The position numbers and the translations under genes are program-made. Shown in pieces: positions 48,169 through 58,636 of a stretch of DNA of 64,000 nt (the first letter of the stretch is position 1; the number at the start of each line of letters is the position of its first letter). The DNA is from Corythucha ciliata. Its lineage: Eukaryota; Arthropoda; Insecta; Hemiptera; Tingidae. The DNA lies in assembly GCA_038030265.1 (NCBI GenBank), contig CM075942.1:47768751-47832750 (forward strand), written 5' to 3'. The notes below the pieces were generated by a model. The model searched no databases and was not told where the DNA came from. It saw only the letters and a list, made by a program, of their open reading frames with translations.

Positions 48169-49884
48169 CAGGGTGTTTCAGGCCGAATGCCGTATATTTT
48201 AATATGTTGTGGTACTAATTAGTTGCGACCAAAATCATTCTACTAACACAGGGTCGCAAATGATTTCTCTTGAAGTTATAGGCACATTTGTGTATTTTTA
48301 GCCACTTGCTGTTTTTCCTCTAAAAAGTCGTTACAAGGAATAAACCTCTTTTTGTACCCTTAAACTGCTGACGTTTTTGGAAAGATCACACAATTTTACT
48401 ACAGGAAATGTCGATCAACATCATTTTAGTTGCCTCCAAAAATTTCAGTAATTCGTTAAAAATGAAGAAGGAAGCGTTTTCGAATTTTCCTGTGTACGTA
48501 AACGCCACTTTCTGACCAAGTGATCATAGTGAAATCGCCAATTTCAGTAAAACATCTCCATCTCGTGAGCTTTCAATTGTTTTTTGAAGAATTGAAATCG
48601 GTTCATTTTTATACATTTTACATCGGTTCATTTTTATATATTTTATCGGTTCATTTTTATTGTTCCTAACGTGTGAGAAAACACGGAGTAAGTCATCAAT
48701 TAAGGCATAGTTGAAACTTTCTTAAACGCGTTATTACAAAGTAAAGTTGGTTTTTGCTAATTATTCAGTTTAATAACCTATCTTAAATTTCCAAAATGAA
48801 ATGCACTATAAGTGACAAAGGACAAAACTCCCAAAAAATTCCCCCCCCCCCCTGACTGTCAACTTTTAAGATATTGGGGGAAAACTTGGTATGTACATTG
48901 AATAAATAAATCAACCTAAAATGTATTCTAAAGAACACCTACGTATTTAAATCATTTCCAATCATGTCCGACAGCTGCTCTTTTGTTTTTCGTTTTCTTG
49001 TGATGCGTTTTTCCTAGAGTGAATATTTCTCACACACGATCTGTACCAATTTCAGGAAGTGCAAAATCTACACGATGGAGACGAAATTAATCGCATTATT
49101 TTTTATCACTGGGTGTTCGAGAATCAGTATTCCGTTCCTCTTACTCTTTTTTCGGACGATGCCACGTTTACCCGAGACGGTATGAACAACAGTCGAACTG
49201 GCGCCAGCGGGAGGAAGAAAACCTCAACGCCGCGATCGAAACCAATTCAGCGCCGATTTTTATGAATGCGTGGTGTGGTATGATAGGGAGGGATCTCATT
49301 GGACCTCACTAAACCGATTAATTAGCAAAAGCCAGCAAATTTACTCTGTTATCAAACGCGTTTAAGGAAGGTTCACCTATGCCTAATTGATGACTTACCC
49401 GTGTTTTTTCACACGTTACGAACAATGTCTCATGGAAAAATTGGCCGATTTCAATTTTTCAAAAATCACTTGAAAGCTCTCAACTCGGGCATGTTTTACT
49501 GAAATTGGCGAAAATTTTTCACTATGATCACTTGGTCAGAAACTGGCGCTGACGTACACAGGAAATTTGGAAAACGACGCTTTCTTCATTTTTAACGAAT
49601 TACTGAAATTTTTGGAGGGAACTACAATGATGTTGATCGACATTTTCTGAAGTAAAATTGTGTGATCTTTTCAAAAACTTCGGCAGTTTAAGGGTAAAAA
49701 AAAAAAAGTTTAGTCGGTGTAAGGTCTTTTTAGAGGAAAAACAGCGAATGGCTAAAAATACACAAATGTGCCTGTAACTTCAAGAGAAATCATTTGGGAC
49801 CCTGTGTCAATAGGGTGATTTTGGTCGCAATCACTTAGTACTACAACATACTAAAATATACGGTATTCGTCCTGAAACACCCTG
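48169..49884. mobile_element. 1.7-kb mariner-like foldback element with arms of about 600 bp
   Basis: CAGGGTGTTTCAGGCC at 48169 is inverted as the CCTGAAACACCCTG ending at 49884, with TA on both sides. Complementarity is followed to about 48772 on the left and back to about 49312 on the right: AGTTGCGACCAAAATCATT, CACAAATGTGCCTGTAACTT, AACTACAATGATGTTGATCG and AAACGCGTTT all have inverted partners. The central 540 bp holds a transposase remnant. The arms are far longer than the usual mariner inverted repeats. Confidence 0.85.
49059..49310 (+). pseudogene. Tc1/mariner-type transposase remnant
   Basis: The frame at 49059 encodes FYHWVFENQYSVPLTLFSDD then ATFTRDGMNNSR, the region of the first catalytic Asp of DDE/D transposases common in arthropod genomes (F-S/T-D-E-ATFTR-G). 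After a one-base frame change, WRQREEENLNAAIETNSAPI and MNAWCGMIGRDLIGPH follow, matching the W-ENPH and NVWAGI-G-LIGP blocks of that family. The N-terminal DNA-binding domain and the remaining catalytic residues are absent, so it is inactive. Confidence 0.75.
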
Positions 49885-50802
49885 TATACTTATTAAATCT
49901 GTCTTTTTGTATTTGAACGAGTGGAGATGTATGGGGGATAGGCGAGGAGGAGAGGGTTCTTGGGGAGGCGGTGAGCGCGGAGATTGTTTTAAACGTGTCA
50001 AGAGGCTCCCACTCCACGTCAACCCACATTGCCGTCAAATACAACACGCTTCACATAATACACAACTTGTTGGCTTTGAGCCCCGTTTGTGGATTTGTTC
50101 CTTCTTATAAGCTGTTCGTGTCAATTTAATTCCAGTGACGCGCATAACTGTGGGACTTGAAAATTCACTTTAGTTTTCATTAATCTTAATAAGCGTTTGA
50201 ATGCGATTTATTGTTTCATCTGGTGAATGGGAGATATTAAAATGCTGTGATTGGAGGGGGAGGGGTTGAAGCAAAGCTTTCGTTCCCGAGGGTATGCCGC
50301 TGTATATGGAGCGTGACATTTGGTTTTCGCGCGGTGGAAACTTCGAATTCGTCATTCCAGACAAACACCGATCAAATCGGTGTGACACAGATGAATCGTT
50401 TATATTTTTAAACCGATTCACCGTCCCGCCTCTGCACCATTCACATTGTCATCCCTACCCTCCACCCTTTTAACCCGTCATCCAAACACCTTATTCGACG
50501 TTTATGTTCAAAGTATTCCGAAGTTTACAAAGCTTCCCCTTCAAGCTCTGTCAACCGCCCCCCACCGCTCCACCACAACAACCCCGTTTTTCGTCCCATA
50601 CAGCATACACCAACCACAAGAGGAGAGTGCTCTTCGTATAAAGTGTGTTGAGGGATTAGAAGACGGGGGTTTTCCCGAAACTTTGAAATCTTATTACAAA
50701 GTGAAAAGTTGAGGGGTTTTCTCCGTCATTGTTTCTAGAAAAAAAAAAAATAAATAAAAATCATCAACAACAACAACCCTCTGAGAAGAAGTTGACTAAG
50801 GT

Positions 50803-52317
50803 GGGCTATTAGACCAAGAGCCAGCCACGTAAAAAGTGCAACCATTTGCATACTTTTCTTACCCAGCGCATAAAATCGAGAATAATTCCCCAATAGTGGG
50901 AAAAATTGTCTGCCTCCATTTGGACGTGACGAAACCGGTGGCAGACGGCATCAAAGATTCACTCCTGGAGAGAAGTAACACAAATTCCGATCATACGGCA
51001 AAGACGTTCTATTCACGTGGTTACGCATTGAAAAATACGGGGAATTGAATATTACATTTAATGCTATCAGGTTCTATGGCGTCGAGCCAATGGCAAAGTC
51101 GTGAAAGCTTAAAACCCTCTAATTTGAAGTATCGTTTTTCGGTGCCAGGGTACTGTTTTCTGGGGGAAAATAGGATGAGAAATCTGAAAAAAATATAATA
51201 AAAAATCTGTGATGAACAGTTTTTATGCTATCGTAGAAAAACAGTGTCACTTCAGGTAAGAATACATCCCAAAAAATATTTTTCGCACGACTTGCACGGG
51301 AAGTGATGAGAACCGCACTGAAAACCTCCCTCGAAAGTGTCTGTTTTCGTCAACCCGTGCGGAAAAAACGAAAAAGGCACGGGTGTGTGTTAGGAGAACA
51401 TCTGATTTGGCTTTTTTTAAATAATTTTTTTACAGTTAACCAATGTTTGCTGTCCACAGATTATGTTCTCTTGAAGGTCTCAACTTGTATTCTGTGATAT
51501 GACGTTATTGTTATTGTTTGGTTTTGTTTTTTGTTTTTGTTCCTCTTTCTGTCTGTGCCTGTTGGTTTGTTCACTGTGTTTGGGTTTCTCACACGTAAAT
51601 ACCATAACATTTCCAGAATGAGTACCTGCCTATAAATTCCCCATCGTCGTGCGAAAAACGTCGTTCATTACTCGTCGGAAAGTGAAATATCATGTGCTCG
51701 TGTAATAGACTCACTCGACTGCGTCTCGTTCGTCTAACAACACTCGCACGATATTTCTTACTTTCCGCACTTGTTATGAAATGTACTATTAGGCTGCAGC
51801 GTGTGTAAAATTATGGTTACTTTCACCACGAAATATGAAAATTCATAGTACGCATTTTCCGTGCGCCGTAAATCAGAGTACAGCCGATGGGACCTTTCAA
51901 AATGCATCGAATAAATAAAACGGATTCTATACTAGAATTTTTCATCCCTCTTCTAATAGGCCCCATATACCCTGACACCGACAAGCGGTACTTCAAATCA
52001 AAGGGGTTTTCGACTTTTCCTTTGGCTTGCAGCCGCAGGACCCGTTAGCATGAAACATAATATTCATTTCCCAATATTTTCCAATGCGTTATCACGAAAA
52101 TAGAACGTCTTTGCCGTCTGGCTGAAATTGTTGTTACTTCTCCCCACAAGTGAATCTTTGATGCCGTCTGCCACCGGTTTCGTCACGTCCAAATGGAGGC
52201 AGGCAATTTTTCCCACTATTGGGGAATTATTTTCGATTTTATGCGCTGGGTAAGAAAAGTATGCAAATGGTTGCACTTTTTACGTCGCTGGCTCTTGGTC
52301 TATATTAACTCGGGCCC
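50803..52317. mobile_element. 1.5-kb element with inverted-repeat arms of about 350 bp
   Basis: AGACCAAGAGCCAGC at 50811 is inverted near 52288-52302. The outer 130 bp of each arm differ by only about two bases; similarity falls inward to about 51180 and 51950. Each arm therefore carries the same 70-codon open frame (MQPFAYFSYPAHKIENN...), + at 50836-51048 and - at 52064-52276. The product is unknown and may be incidental. The middle holds no transposase I can recognise. Confidence 0.7.
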
Positions 52318-52540
52318 TCTGGCCGTGTGGGGGATGTCCCGTCCTTTCCAATAACTTACCACTAAATTTATTACGCTTGATTTAACCCAACTCTGCCCTT
52401 TTCCAAGATTTTTATCTTGAAGTGTTTGTTTTGTGAAAATTAAAACGCGAAGTAACTAGCCGTAAATCACGCTATAACAATAGCTCACGACGTCGCATTT
52501 TAATCAACTTTTTTCATGTCTTGTTTTTTCCTTTTTTCAG

Positions 52541-52669
52541 GAGTTTCTTCTGGCGATAGACGTCACATCGTCAGGGACACCAGAGGAGAAGTTAAAGTGG
52601 GCGTTTAGAATGTACGACGTAGACGGTAATGGAGTTATAGACATACAAGAAATGACGAAAATCGTACAG
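52541..52669 (+). CDS. Gene 1 coding exon 3 (residues 86-128; EF3)
   Basis: Acceptor CTTTTTTCAG precedes [20 protein letters not shown], then the EF3 loop [12 protein letters not shown] and EMTKIVQ. Donor GTAAAG. The 43 codons are phase 0 at both ends. The exon's end (IVQ before AIYDM) falls at the same place and phase as intron 3 of the neighbouring neurocalcin gene. Confidence 0.95.
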
Positions 52670-52904
52670 GTAAAGCGTTTATTTCTTATTCATCGGTGTC
52701 GCTTGGAGGGGAGGGGTGAAGGAATAAAAATATTGAAGGGCGTCAAACGTGACAGATTGAAAACGGGATATTCGGTGAGCGAAGAAAGTTTGACCCATTC
52801 ACCACCATGCGGACAAATCAGCAGTCTAAAGGGTCAAAACACTGGCGATCTGAGAAGCTTCAAAGAAGGGTGGTGACGCTTCACAGGAATCAACACCTTA
52901 ACTG

Positions 52905-53825
52905 AAACAACAATGTCACGGGTTTCGGTCGCTAAAACAGCAATGTCGCGAGATTTGCTCGCTATAGAAAAGCAATTTCGCTCGCTATAAAAGCAATTTG
53001 CGGGGTTTCCGCACTGGAAAATCAATTTCGCTGGTTTTCTCTCTAAAAAGCAATTTTGCTGGTTTGCTCGCTAAAAAAGCTATTTCACGGGCTTCGGTCG
53101 TTAAAAACCAATTGGTTTGGTTTTTTAAAAAAGCAACGATTTCGTTGGATTTTACTGCCAAAAAATCATTTTTTTCTTCACAAAAAACAATTTCGAGAGT
53201 TTCGCTCCTTAAACCCCCAAATTAGTGGGTATTGTTCACTTGGAAAACAATTTCACTCGCTGGGAAAGTTTAGCGAGTAAAAAAAAAGAAGCAATTCGCC
53301 GGTTTTCTTCACTGGAAGGCTTTGGTCGTTACAAAACTAATTCTGCGAGTTTTGCCACTGTAAAGGCAGGTTCTTGGGGTTTTCTCTCTTAAAAAAGCAA
53401 TTTCGAGTGTTTCGGCCGTTAAAACCCCAATTTTTCGGGTTTCGCTCGCAGTAAAAACAATTTCAAAGGTTTTGCCATTAACAAAAAAAATTGTTTTTCC
53501 TCACGAAAATCCATTTCGAGGGTTTCGCTCCCTAAAATCCCAATTTCGAGGGTTTTGTTGGTTCAAAAAACAATTGCACTCGCTCCAAAAGTAATTTCAC
53601 TCGCTGGGAAAGTAATTTTGCGTGCTGAAAAAAGCAATTCGGTTTTCCTCTCTCGAAAAGCATTTCGTGGGTTCCGGTCGTTAAAAAACAAATTCTGCGG
53701 ATTTTGCCACTAAAAAGGCAATTCCTTGGTTTTTGCTTCCTATAAGCAATTTCGCTCACTAAACAACCAATTTCGTGGGTTTTGCTCACTGAAAAATTTA
53801 TATCGCTCGTTGAAAAATAGATATC
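52905..53825 (+). repeat. Family D array, about 30-bp units, in gene 1 intron 3
   Basis: About 28 units of AAAAAAGCAATTTCG with GGGTTTCGCTCGCT (anchors such as 52992, 53022 and 53051, about 30 apart). Not found elsewhere in the window. A run of 13 G follows at 53898. Confidence 0.75.
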
Positions 53826-54168
53826 GCAAAGCATTAAAGAAACGTCGTGCGATATTAGGAAAGACAGGTAGCGGGCCGTCCTATGGTTATGGTGGTTGGG
53901 GGGGGGGGGGCATGCAACATCTTCAAATCTTGGCTAGTTGTGTTCAAACACATTTTTCAGTCACCTGACATCATTCATAATCTTCCTAAAGTTCAATGAA
54001 ATCAGATACGGCCAGTCATACAGTCACCTCCCCACTTGCTCTAGAGGAATATCCTCAACCCACGCTGACTTTGATAAACCGCGTGGTGTCAGCTGAAGCT
54101 GGACCAAAACAAAGGATAATGCGAACCACTCGGTCACCTGAAGATGTGGTAGCGGCCACTAATGGCGT

Positions 54169-54530
54169 TTTCCATTCAATGCAACACGCTCGTGTGGTGT
54201 AAGTTTTTCCACCCGCCCTCTCTGAATTGAAACATATGTTTATGGAGAGGGCGCTGCACTACACTTGTGTAGTGTGTTGAATGGAAATTGCTGTAAGTTG
54301 CGTTTTGCCTGTGGCCGGCTGCATTTTATCGATAGAGCATGTCCTGAGGGATTGCGCTAAACCGCATCCAGCTGAAACATGCAACTTTGATTTTTTAAAA
54401 ATACCATACAAATTCGATAAATTCAACAAGCTTTCTCAGCACGAGAATTTGCCTCGACCCCCTTCCCTTCTGCAGCTTGATGGGGCGCTCCAAAGCCGAG
54501 ATTCCTATGTGGAAGATGGACACTTCTGAC
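54169..54530 (+). other. Hairpin and possible LINE zinc-knuckle remnant
   Basis: TTTCCATTCAA and CGCCCTCTC (54169-54222) are inverted at 54245-54287. Next to it the + frame from 54281 encodes CVLPVAGCILSIEHVLRDCA, resembling the C-x-C...H...C tail of non-LTR retrotransposon proteins. The match is short and the orientation is opposite to the RT fossil alongside. Confidence 0.3.
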
Positions 54531-54544
54531 CACTCAGTTGTGTT

Positions 54545-55415
54545 TTAGCTAGAGACTGCGGCTGCATTTTTTCCGAGGCGGACTCGTGCGAACCGCGTCA
54601 GTCTCAGATCGAACAACTTTGATCAAGTGGGCCTCTCGTGATTTGGGAATTATCTTTAAAAAGGTTTTGGTCTTCCAGGATTGCAGCTATTTAAGTCTTT
54701 TTGGAGCTTCAATGCACGTGGCATACGGTTTTTTATTTTGACGCATTAATTTGGACTCTGAAGCGTGTGGAGTTGTAGGCTGTCGTGCACTCCGTTACAG
54801 TTCCCGTGCTCAATATTGCTGTCATGAGCAAAATGAGCTAGCGCATTGTTGGCTGATTTTGGGAAGTCGGAAAAGTATATGAATGTAGACGTAGATGTGT
54901 ATATGAAATGGTCTGATGCAGCTACCTTGTGGAACTCCAGCTAATATGTCACCTATAAACTAGACGGAATTTCCACACCTCACCACGAAGGTTCGTCGTC
55001 TAAGGTAGGACTGTACAACCCTGTAAAACGTGTCAACGCCTTAGTGGTGTCGAGAAATAGACCCTGGAAGACCTCTTTTTTTCTCAAGCGCGTCCAGAAT
55101 TTTGTCCACCAGTCTATGGAGCTGCTGTGGCCATGAATGCGATTCTTTGAATCCATATTGCGTGTCTGGGATCAATCCGTAAAGATGTAAACGAAGAAGA
55201 GGTATTACCAATCTTTCAAATATTTTTGAAAAGAGCGGTAATAGGCTTATTGGTCGATAGCTGCAACAGTAATTTTTTGGTTTCCCAGGTTTGTGAGTCA
55301 TAGTTATCACCGCGTGTTTCCATCCATTCCATGTTCGAAATGATTCTTTGAAGTGATCTTTCTCGAATTGAGGGTTTTGTGTTATATGTATAAGCGTGTC
55401 AAAAGCACGCAATTC
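54545..55415 (-). pseudogene. Jockey-type LINE reverse transcriptase fossil
   Basis: On the minus strand: WKHAVITMTHKPGKPKNYCC, SYRPISLLPLFSKIFERLV and LIPDTQYGFKESHS (RT blocks 1-2), FLDTTKAL (block A region), VSGDILAGVPQGS (block B; GVPQGS at 54921-54938), ALAHFAHDS (54819-54840), where FADD is expected so the first catalytic Asp is His, and a thumb-like SWKTKTFLKI. Several frame changes and stops. It lies antisense in intron 3 of gene 1. Confidence 0.8.
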
Positions 55416-55625
55416 TTTAGTTCAAAGCTTTTAATATGCATAAGGGCGCTATTTTTTACTGTCATAGTTGTAGCTTAATGCGCTCCTGGTGTGGGATTTT
55501 TTTTATTTTTTATTTCTTTTAATTCATGCAACCCCTCCATCACCAACCGGCTGCCCTTTTCATTAAAATCGAAATCGTGACCATTTCCCCTCTACCTTGC
55601 CCCGCCCACTGTTTATCGTTTGCAG

Positions 55626-55802
55626 GCCATCTACGACATGCTCGGCGCTTGCTCATCCAATCGACCCGCCGACTCGGCTGAAGAGCGCGCGAAAAATATT
55701 TTCGCCAAAATGGACGAGAACAACGACGGCCAACTAACTCAAGATGAATTTTTAAAAGGTTGCTTGCAGGACGAGGAATTATCGAAAATGCTCGCGCCTT
55801 AG
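55626..55802 (+). CDS. Gene 1 coding exon 4 (residues 129-186; EF4, stop)
   Basis: Acceptor TCGTTTGCAG precedes AIYDMLGACSSNRPADSAEE. The EF4 loop DENNDGQLTQDE is followed by a short C-terminal helix and the end SKMLAP, then TAG. This tail differs in length and sequence from neurocalcin's. Upstream of the acceptor the intron is T-rich (55498-55520). Confidence 0.95.
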   Translation, partial: AIYDMLGACSSNRPADSAEERAKNIFAKMDENNDGQLTQDEFLKGCLQDEELSKMLAP

Positions 55803-56603
55803 TCCGTTATTTTGTGATACCTTTTTTCATTTTTCAAAAACAACAAACGCTATTTGCTAACAAACAAACAAAAGAAAGAAAAGAAAAACAAAACACGACA
55901 TGGTATAAACCTCTCGCTTGGATTAAAAATAATATTTAATGAATTTCTTGGGTCTTTCTCATTATTGAAAACAAAAAAACTCATGTAAATATTGTTTGTT
56001 GGGTCTTTTCGTTCAATTTCTCAATAATGAAGTGATCTTCCTTTTTCTATTTGTTCTTCGTGAGTGAAACTTTAAAAGCATAAAAATTAAATGTTACACC
56101 CCCGAAGCGTCCAATATGTTTTTCTTATTAAAAAAATTACAAAATAAAATCTTAAGAACCAAAGAAATGTACCCAAAATTTTTAGATGCCTTTTCACCGA
56201 TATTTCCTTCCTAATAAATGTATTAAATGCACTTTTTTATTTTTCAAATTAATTATCAGAAAAAGTGTACATAAATAATTATCTAGGGAACGATTTGACT
56301 CATTTGGACCAACAAAAGTGGGTTTAATTTTTTTTTTCTTTTTTACTTTTGTTTTCACACATTATGTATATACTGTACGGCTATGTATATACATTTTTAT
56401 TTTTTATAATTATTTCAAAGCCATGAACGCCACCTCATCTCACCGTTGATTAAAGGAACATTTCTGCAAACGAACCACTTGTAGTTGGCACAAATTGTCT
56501 TTTTAGCTCGTATTTAGAATTCATATTTATTGCATTATTCATCTTCTTAAAGAAAGAAAAATAAAAAGCATTGTGAGTTAAGCTCAAACAAAGAGAATAA
56601 TAT
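55803..56603 (+). other. Gene 1 3' UTR and downstream sequence
   Basis: AT-rich sequence after the TAG with no open frame of interest. AATAAA hexamers occur at 56143, 56213 and 56560, so the 3' UTR could be roughly 0.35-0.8 kb. Which signal is used cannot be told from sequence. Confidence 0.6.
56143..56148 (+). promoter_or_regulatory. Candidate poly(A) signal AATAAA, gene 1
   Basis: Canonical hexamer about 340 bp after the gene 1 stop; further copies at 56213-56218 and 56560-56565. Confidence 0.45.
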
Positions 56604-56907
56604 GGAGTTATTGCATAGCCGTCTGACGCTTAACGTTTACGGTTATGTGACGTCACCATAAGCGTAGCCGTTTGCATTGGTGGAAAAAGATTTATTGCAA
56701 ATAATAGTTGCGCTAAAATATGAACGCTGCACGCCCAGTGGTAGGGCACAGATGCACTTAATTGCTTCAAATAAATTATAAAACACCTCCTCATACTGAT
56801 CTTTAAACGTTTGTCACTAACGCTTCAACTCAAAATTTGAATTTTACGCTATCATGACGTCACATAACCGTTAACGTTAACCGTCAGACGGTTATGCAAT
56901 AACTCCC
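56604..56907. mobile_element. MITE between gene 1 and neurocalcin, TSD TAATAT
   Basis: Ends are inverted copies for about 55 bp: GGAGTTATTGCATA then CCGTCTGACG and GGTTATGTGACGTCA on the left, and their complements on the right. Both sides are flanked by TAATAT (56598-56603 and 56908-56913), which looks like a target duplication. It has no coding capacity. Each arm carries a perfect TGACGTCA octamer (56648-56655 and 56855-56862), the core of a cAMP-response element. The superfamily is not assigned. Confidence 0.75.
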
Positions 56908-57390
56908 TAATATCGTGGAGACTATAAACGGTTTCAATATGATTTACAGTTGCTACAATTTTAATGAAGCGCACATTGATTTATCAAAATGCACAATATT
57001 TAAAAAAAAAATTCTTTTACACTTAAGTTTGTACTTTTTATACTGATCTTTGCCGCACTTTTCTTCTTTTTATTATACGTATGGGTAATATACTGATAAT
57101 TGTAATAGTTATAATGATAATAACTGCATTTCTTTTTAATTACTACAAAAAATGAAAAAGTCAAGTCTCTGTATTATATTGTATAAGATGAATTTATTAC
57201 AAAACATATTATATATACATTTCTGAATGTTTAATTTTGGTGAAATTTTCATACTTTCCGCCACTTGTCAAAAATGTGATAGCGCCTTATATATTTTATA
57301 TTGTTTGTCGAACTACAATTTATTCGATTTTCTGCTTGTTATTTTTACAGGTAGCTACGAAGAGACTATTTTGCGAAACCCACACTTGCG

Positions 57391-57460
57391 ATGGGTAAAC
57401 AAAATAGTAAATTGAAACCCGAAGTATTAGAGGATCTAAAACAAAACACAGAATTTACAG
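57391..57460 (+). CDS. Nca: Neurocalcin coding exon 1 (residues 1-23 plus one base)
   Basis: Acceptor TTTTTACAG ends at 57350, giving 40 bases of 5' UTR before ATG (G at -3, G at +4). The exon encodes MGKQNSKLKPEVLEDLKQNT and EFT, and ends with the first base of codon 24 before donor GTAAAT, so the intron is phase 1. Confidence 0.95.
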
Positions 57461-57599
57461 GTAAATTGCATTTTTTTATTATTAAAAAATAAGGTGTTTT
57501 ATTTAGAACCATCCCCAAAGACAGGTAACCCTTCTATAAAAGTCAATTTGATACCCCCCCCCCCTCATGACGTTAATCGAGTAGTATCCTCCATGACTA

Positions 57600-57990
57600 C
57601 CAATTTCGTGGCTATTCTTCCAAAAAATTTGCAATTTGTGCCTGTTCATTCCCAGACTCGTGCCTCGTTGCCTTTTGACTCGTGATTATAGTTTAAACTC
57701 GGAAATTTCGCTACTATCTATAGCTTCGAGGGGACATGCAATTTTACGTTTAGTTATTCTCCAAAATATTAAATTTCGTAGCTATTCAACCTTAATTTTG
57801 CGGTTTCTGAAATTTATCCTCCGAATATTACAATTTTGTGGAAATTTAGTTGTAAATTTGTTAACCTAAGCTCGCCTACATGAAACTCACGATTTCGCTG
57901 CTGATTATTCACTGAAAATTGCAATTTTGTGACTCTTTGTCCCCTGAAACTTCAAATTCGTGGCTATGTATCCCTCGAAACTTTGCAATT
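57600..57990 (+). repeat. Family C units in neurocalcin intron 1
   Basis: CCAATTTCGTGGCTATTC, AAAATTTGCAATTT, GAAACTTCAAATTCGTGG at about 30-bp spacing. Confidence 0.55.
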
Positions 57991-58179
57991 CACGGCCAAT
58001 AACTCCCACACCACCATCTATAGTATAATACCGCGGCCATTCATCCTCCAAACTTGCTACTCCGCCTTTAAAGGGGCATTCATACCCCGTCTTCCCACTC
58101 ATCGTCTGGACTTGGTACCAGAATGCTGATGGTGTGTGGGTTACGTTGATTCGCCTAGCTTTGACAGATGTCTACTGGC

Positions 58180-58570
58180 CAAAATAGGCAAATTAGTAAT
58201 TTTGTAAGCTCTAAAATTGGCCAAACAGACCATTCGTCCCCCTTTAAATGTCAAAACTGACGATTAGCGCCTTGAAAATGATTGAACTGACAATTATAGC
58301 GCCCCCAAAAATAGCCAAAATGGCAATTGACGCCCTCAAAATGGCAAAATTGCTTGACGGACTACTCGGGCCGTATAAAAATGCCTCGACTGACTACTCG
58401 TACCTTCAAAATGTCCAACCTGGTGATACGCGTTATGAAAATGGGTAAAATTGGCTGTCCGAACTCTTAATAATGACTAAAGAGACGATGCGTACTCCGA
58501 AAACAGTCACCCTGACTATTCACGCCCCAAAAATGGCTATACTGACAAATTGCACCCTAAAAATAGTCAA
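58180..58570 (-). repeat. Family A units in neurocalcin intron 1, reverse orientation
   Basis: About eleven units such as CAAAACTGACGATTAGCGCC and AAAATGGC, the complement of the 6.1-kb array. Confidence 0.6.
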
Positions 58571-58599
58571 ACTGGATACTCACCCAAAAAAAAAACACA

Positions 58600-58636
58600 C
58601 CACCGCAACAAAAACAACAACAACAACAACAACAAA
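58600..58636. repeat. (CAA)n microsatellite
   Basis: CAACAACAACAACAACAACA core with A-rich flanks. Confidence 0.85.

Larger units (their letters stand above)
38051..52540 (+). other. Gene 1 intron 2 (14,490 bp), rich in mobile elements
   Basis: This intron accounts for most of the gene's length. It holds a repeated pair of about 240-bp segments (38.7 and 41.46 kb), family C arrays, two TTAA-flanked palindromic MITEs (39.8 and 47.6 kb), family B arrays (46.1-46.9 kb), a 1.7-kb mariner-like foldback (48.2-49.9 kb) and a 1.5-kb inverted-repeat element (50.8-52.3 kb). Between 42.0 and 46.1 kb I see only low-complexity tracts, poly-G/C runs and chance open frames. Confidence 0.85.
35484..55802 (+). 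other. Gene 1: neuronal calcium sensor family gene (CG7646-like), four coding exons, 186 aa
   Basis: Joining 35486-35596, 37907-38050, 52541-52669 and 55626-55802 gives an uninterrupted 186-residue EF-hand protein. Its N-terminus MGCFGS fits N-myristoylation (Gly2, Ser6), with Cys3 a possible palmitoylation site. EF1 (about residues 39-50) has the Cys-Pro that disables it across the NCS family. EF2 (75-86), EF3 (111-122) and EF4 (158-169) have D-x-D/N-x-D/N-G loops ending in Glu and should bind calcium. All three coding introns are phase 0 and GT-AG. From family knowledge such proteins switch membrane targets in neurons when calcium rises; the particular partner is unknown. The sequence is close to the insect CG7646 type as I remember it. 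Translation starts two bases after a splice acceptor, so the promoter and 5' UTR exon lie upstream and were not located. Confidence 0.95.

Noticed and set aside
52905..53825. Regular 30-bp repeats considered as a CRISPR array
   Set aside because: Units are adjacent and diverged with no distinct spacers, and the context is an animal intron.
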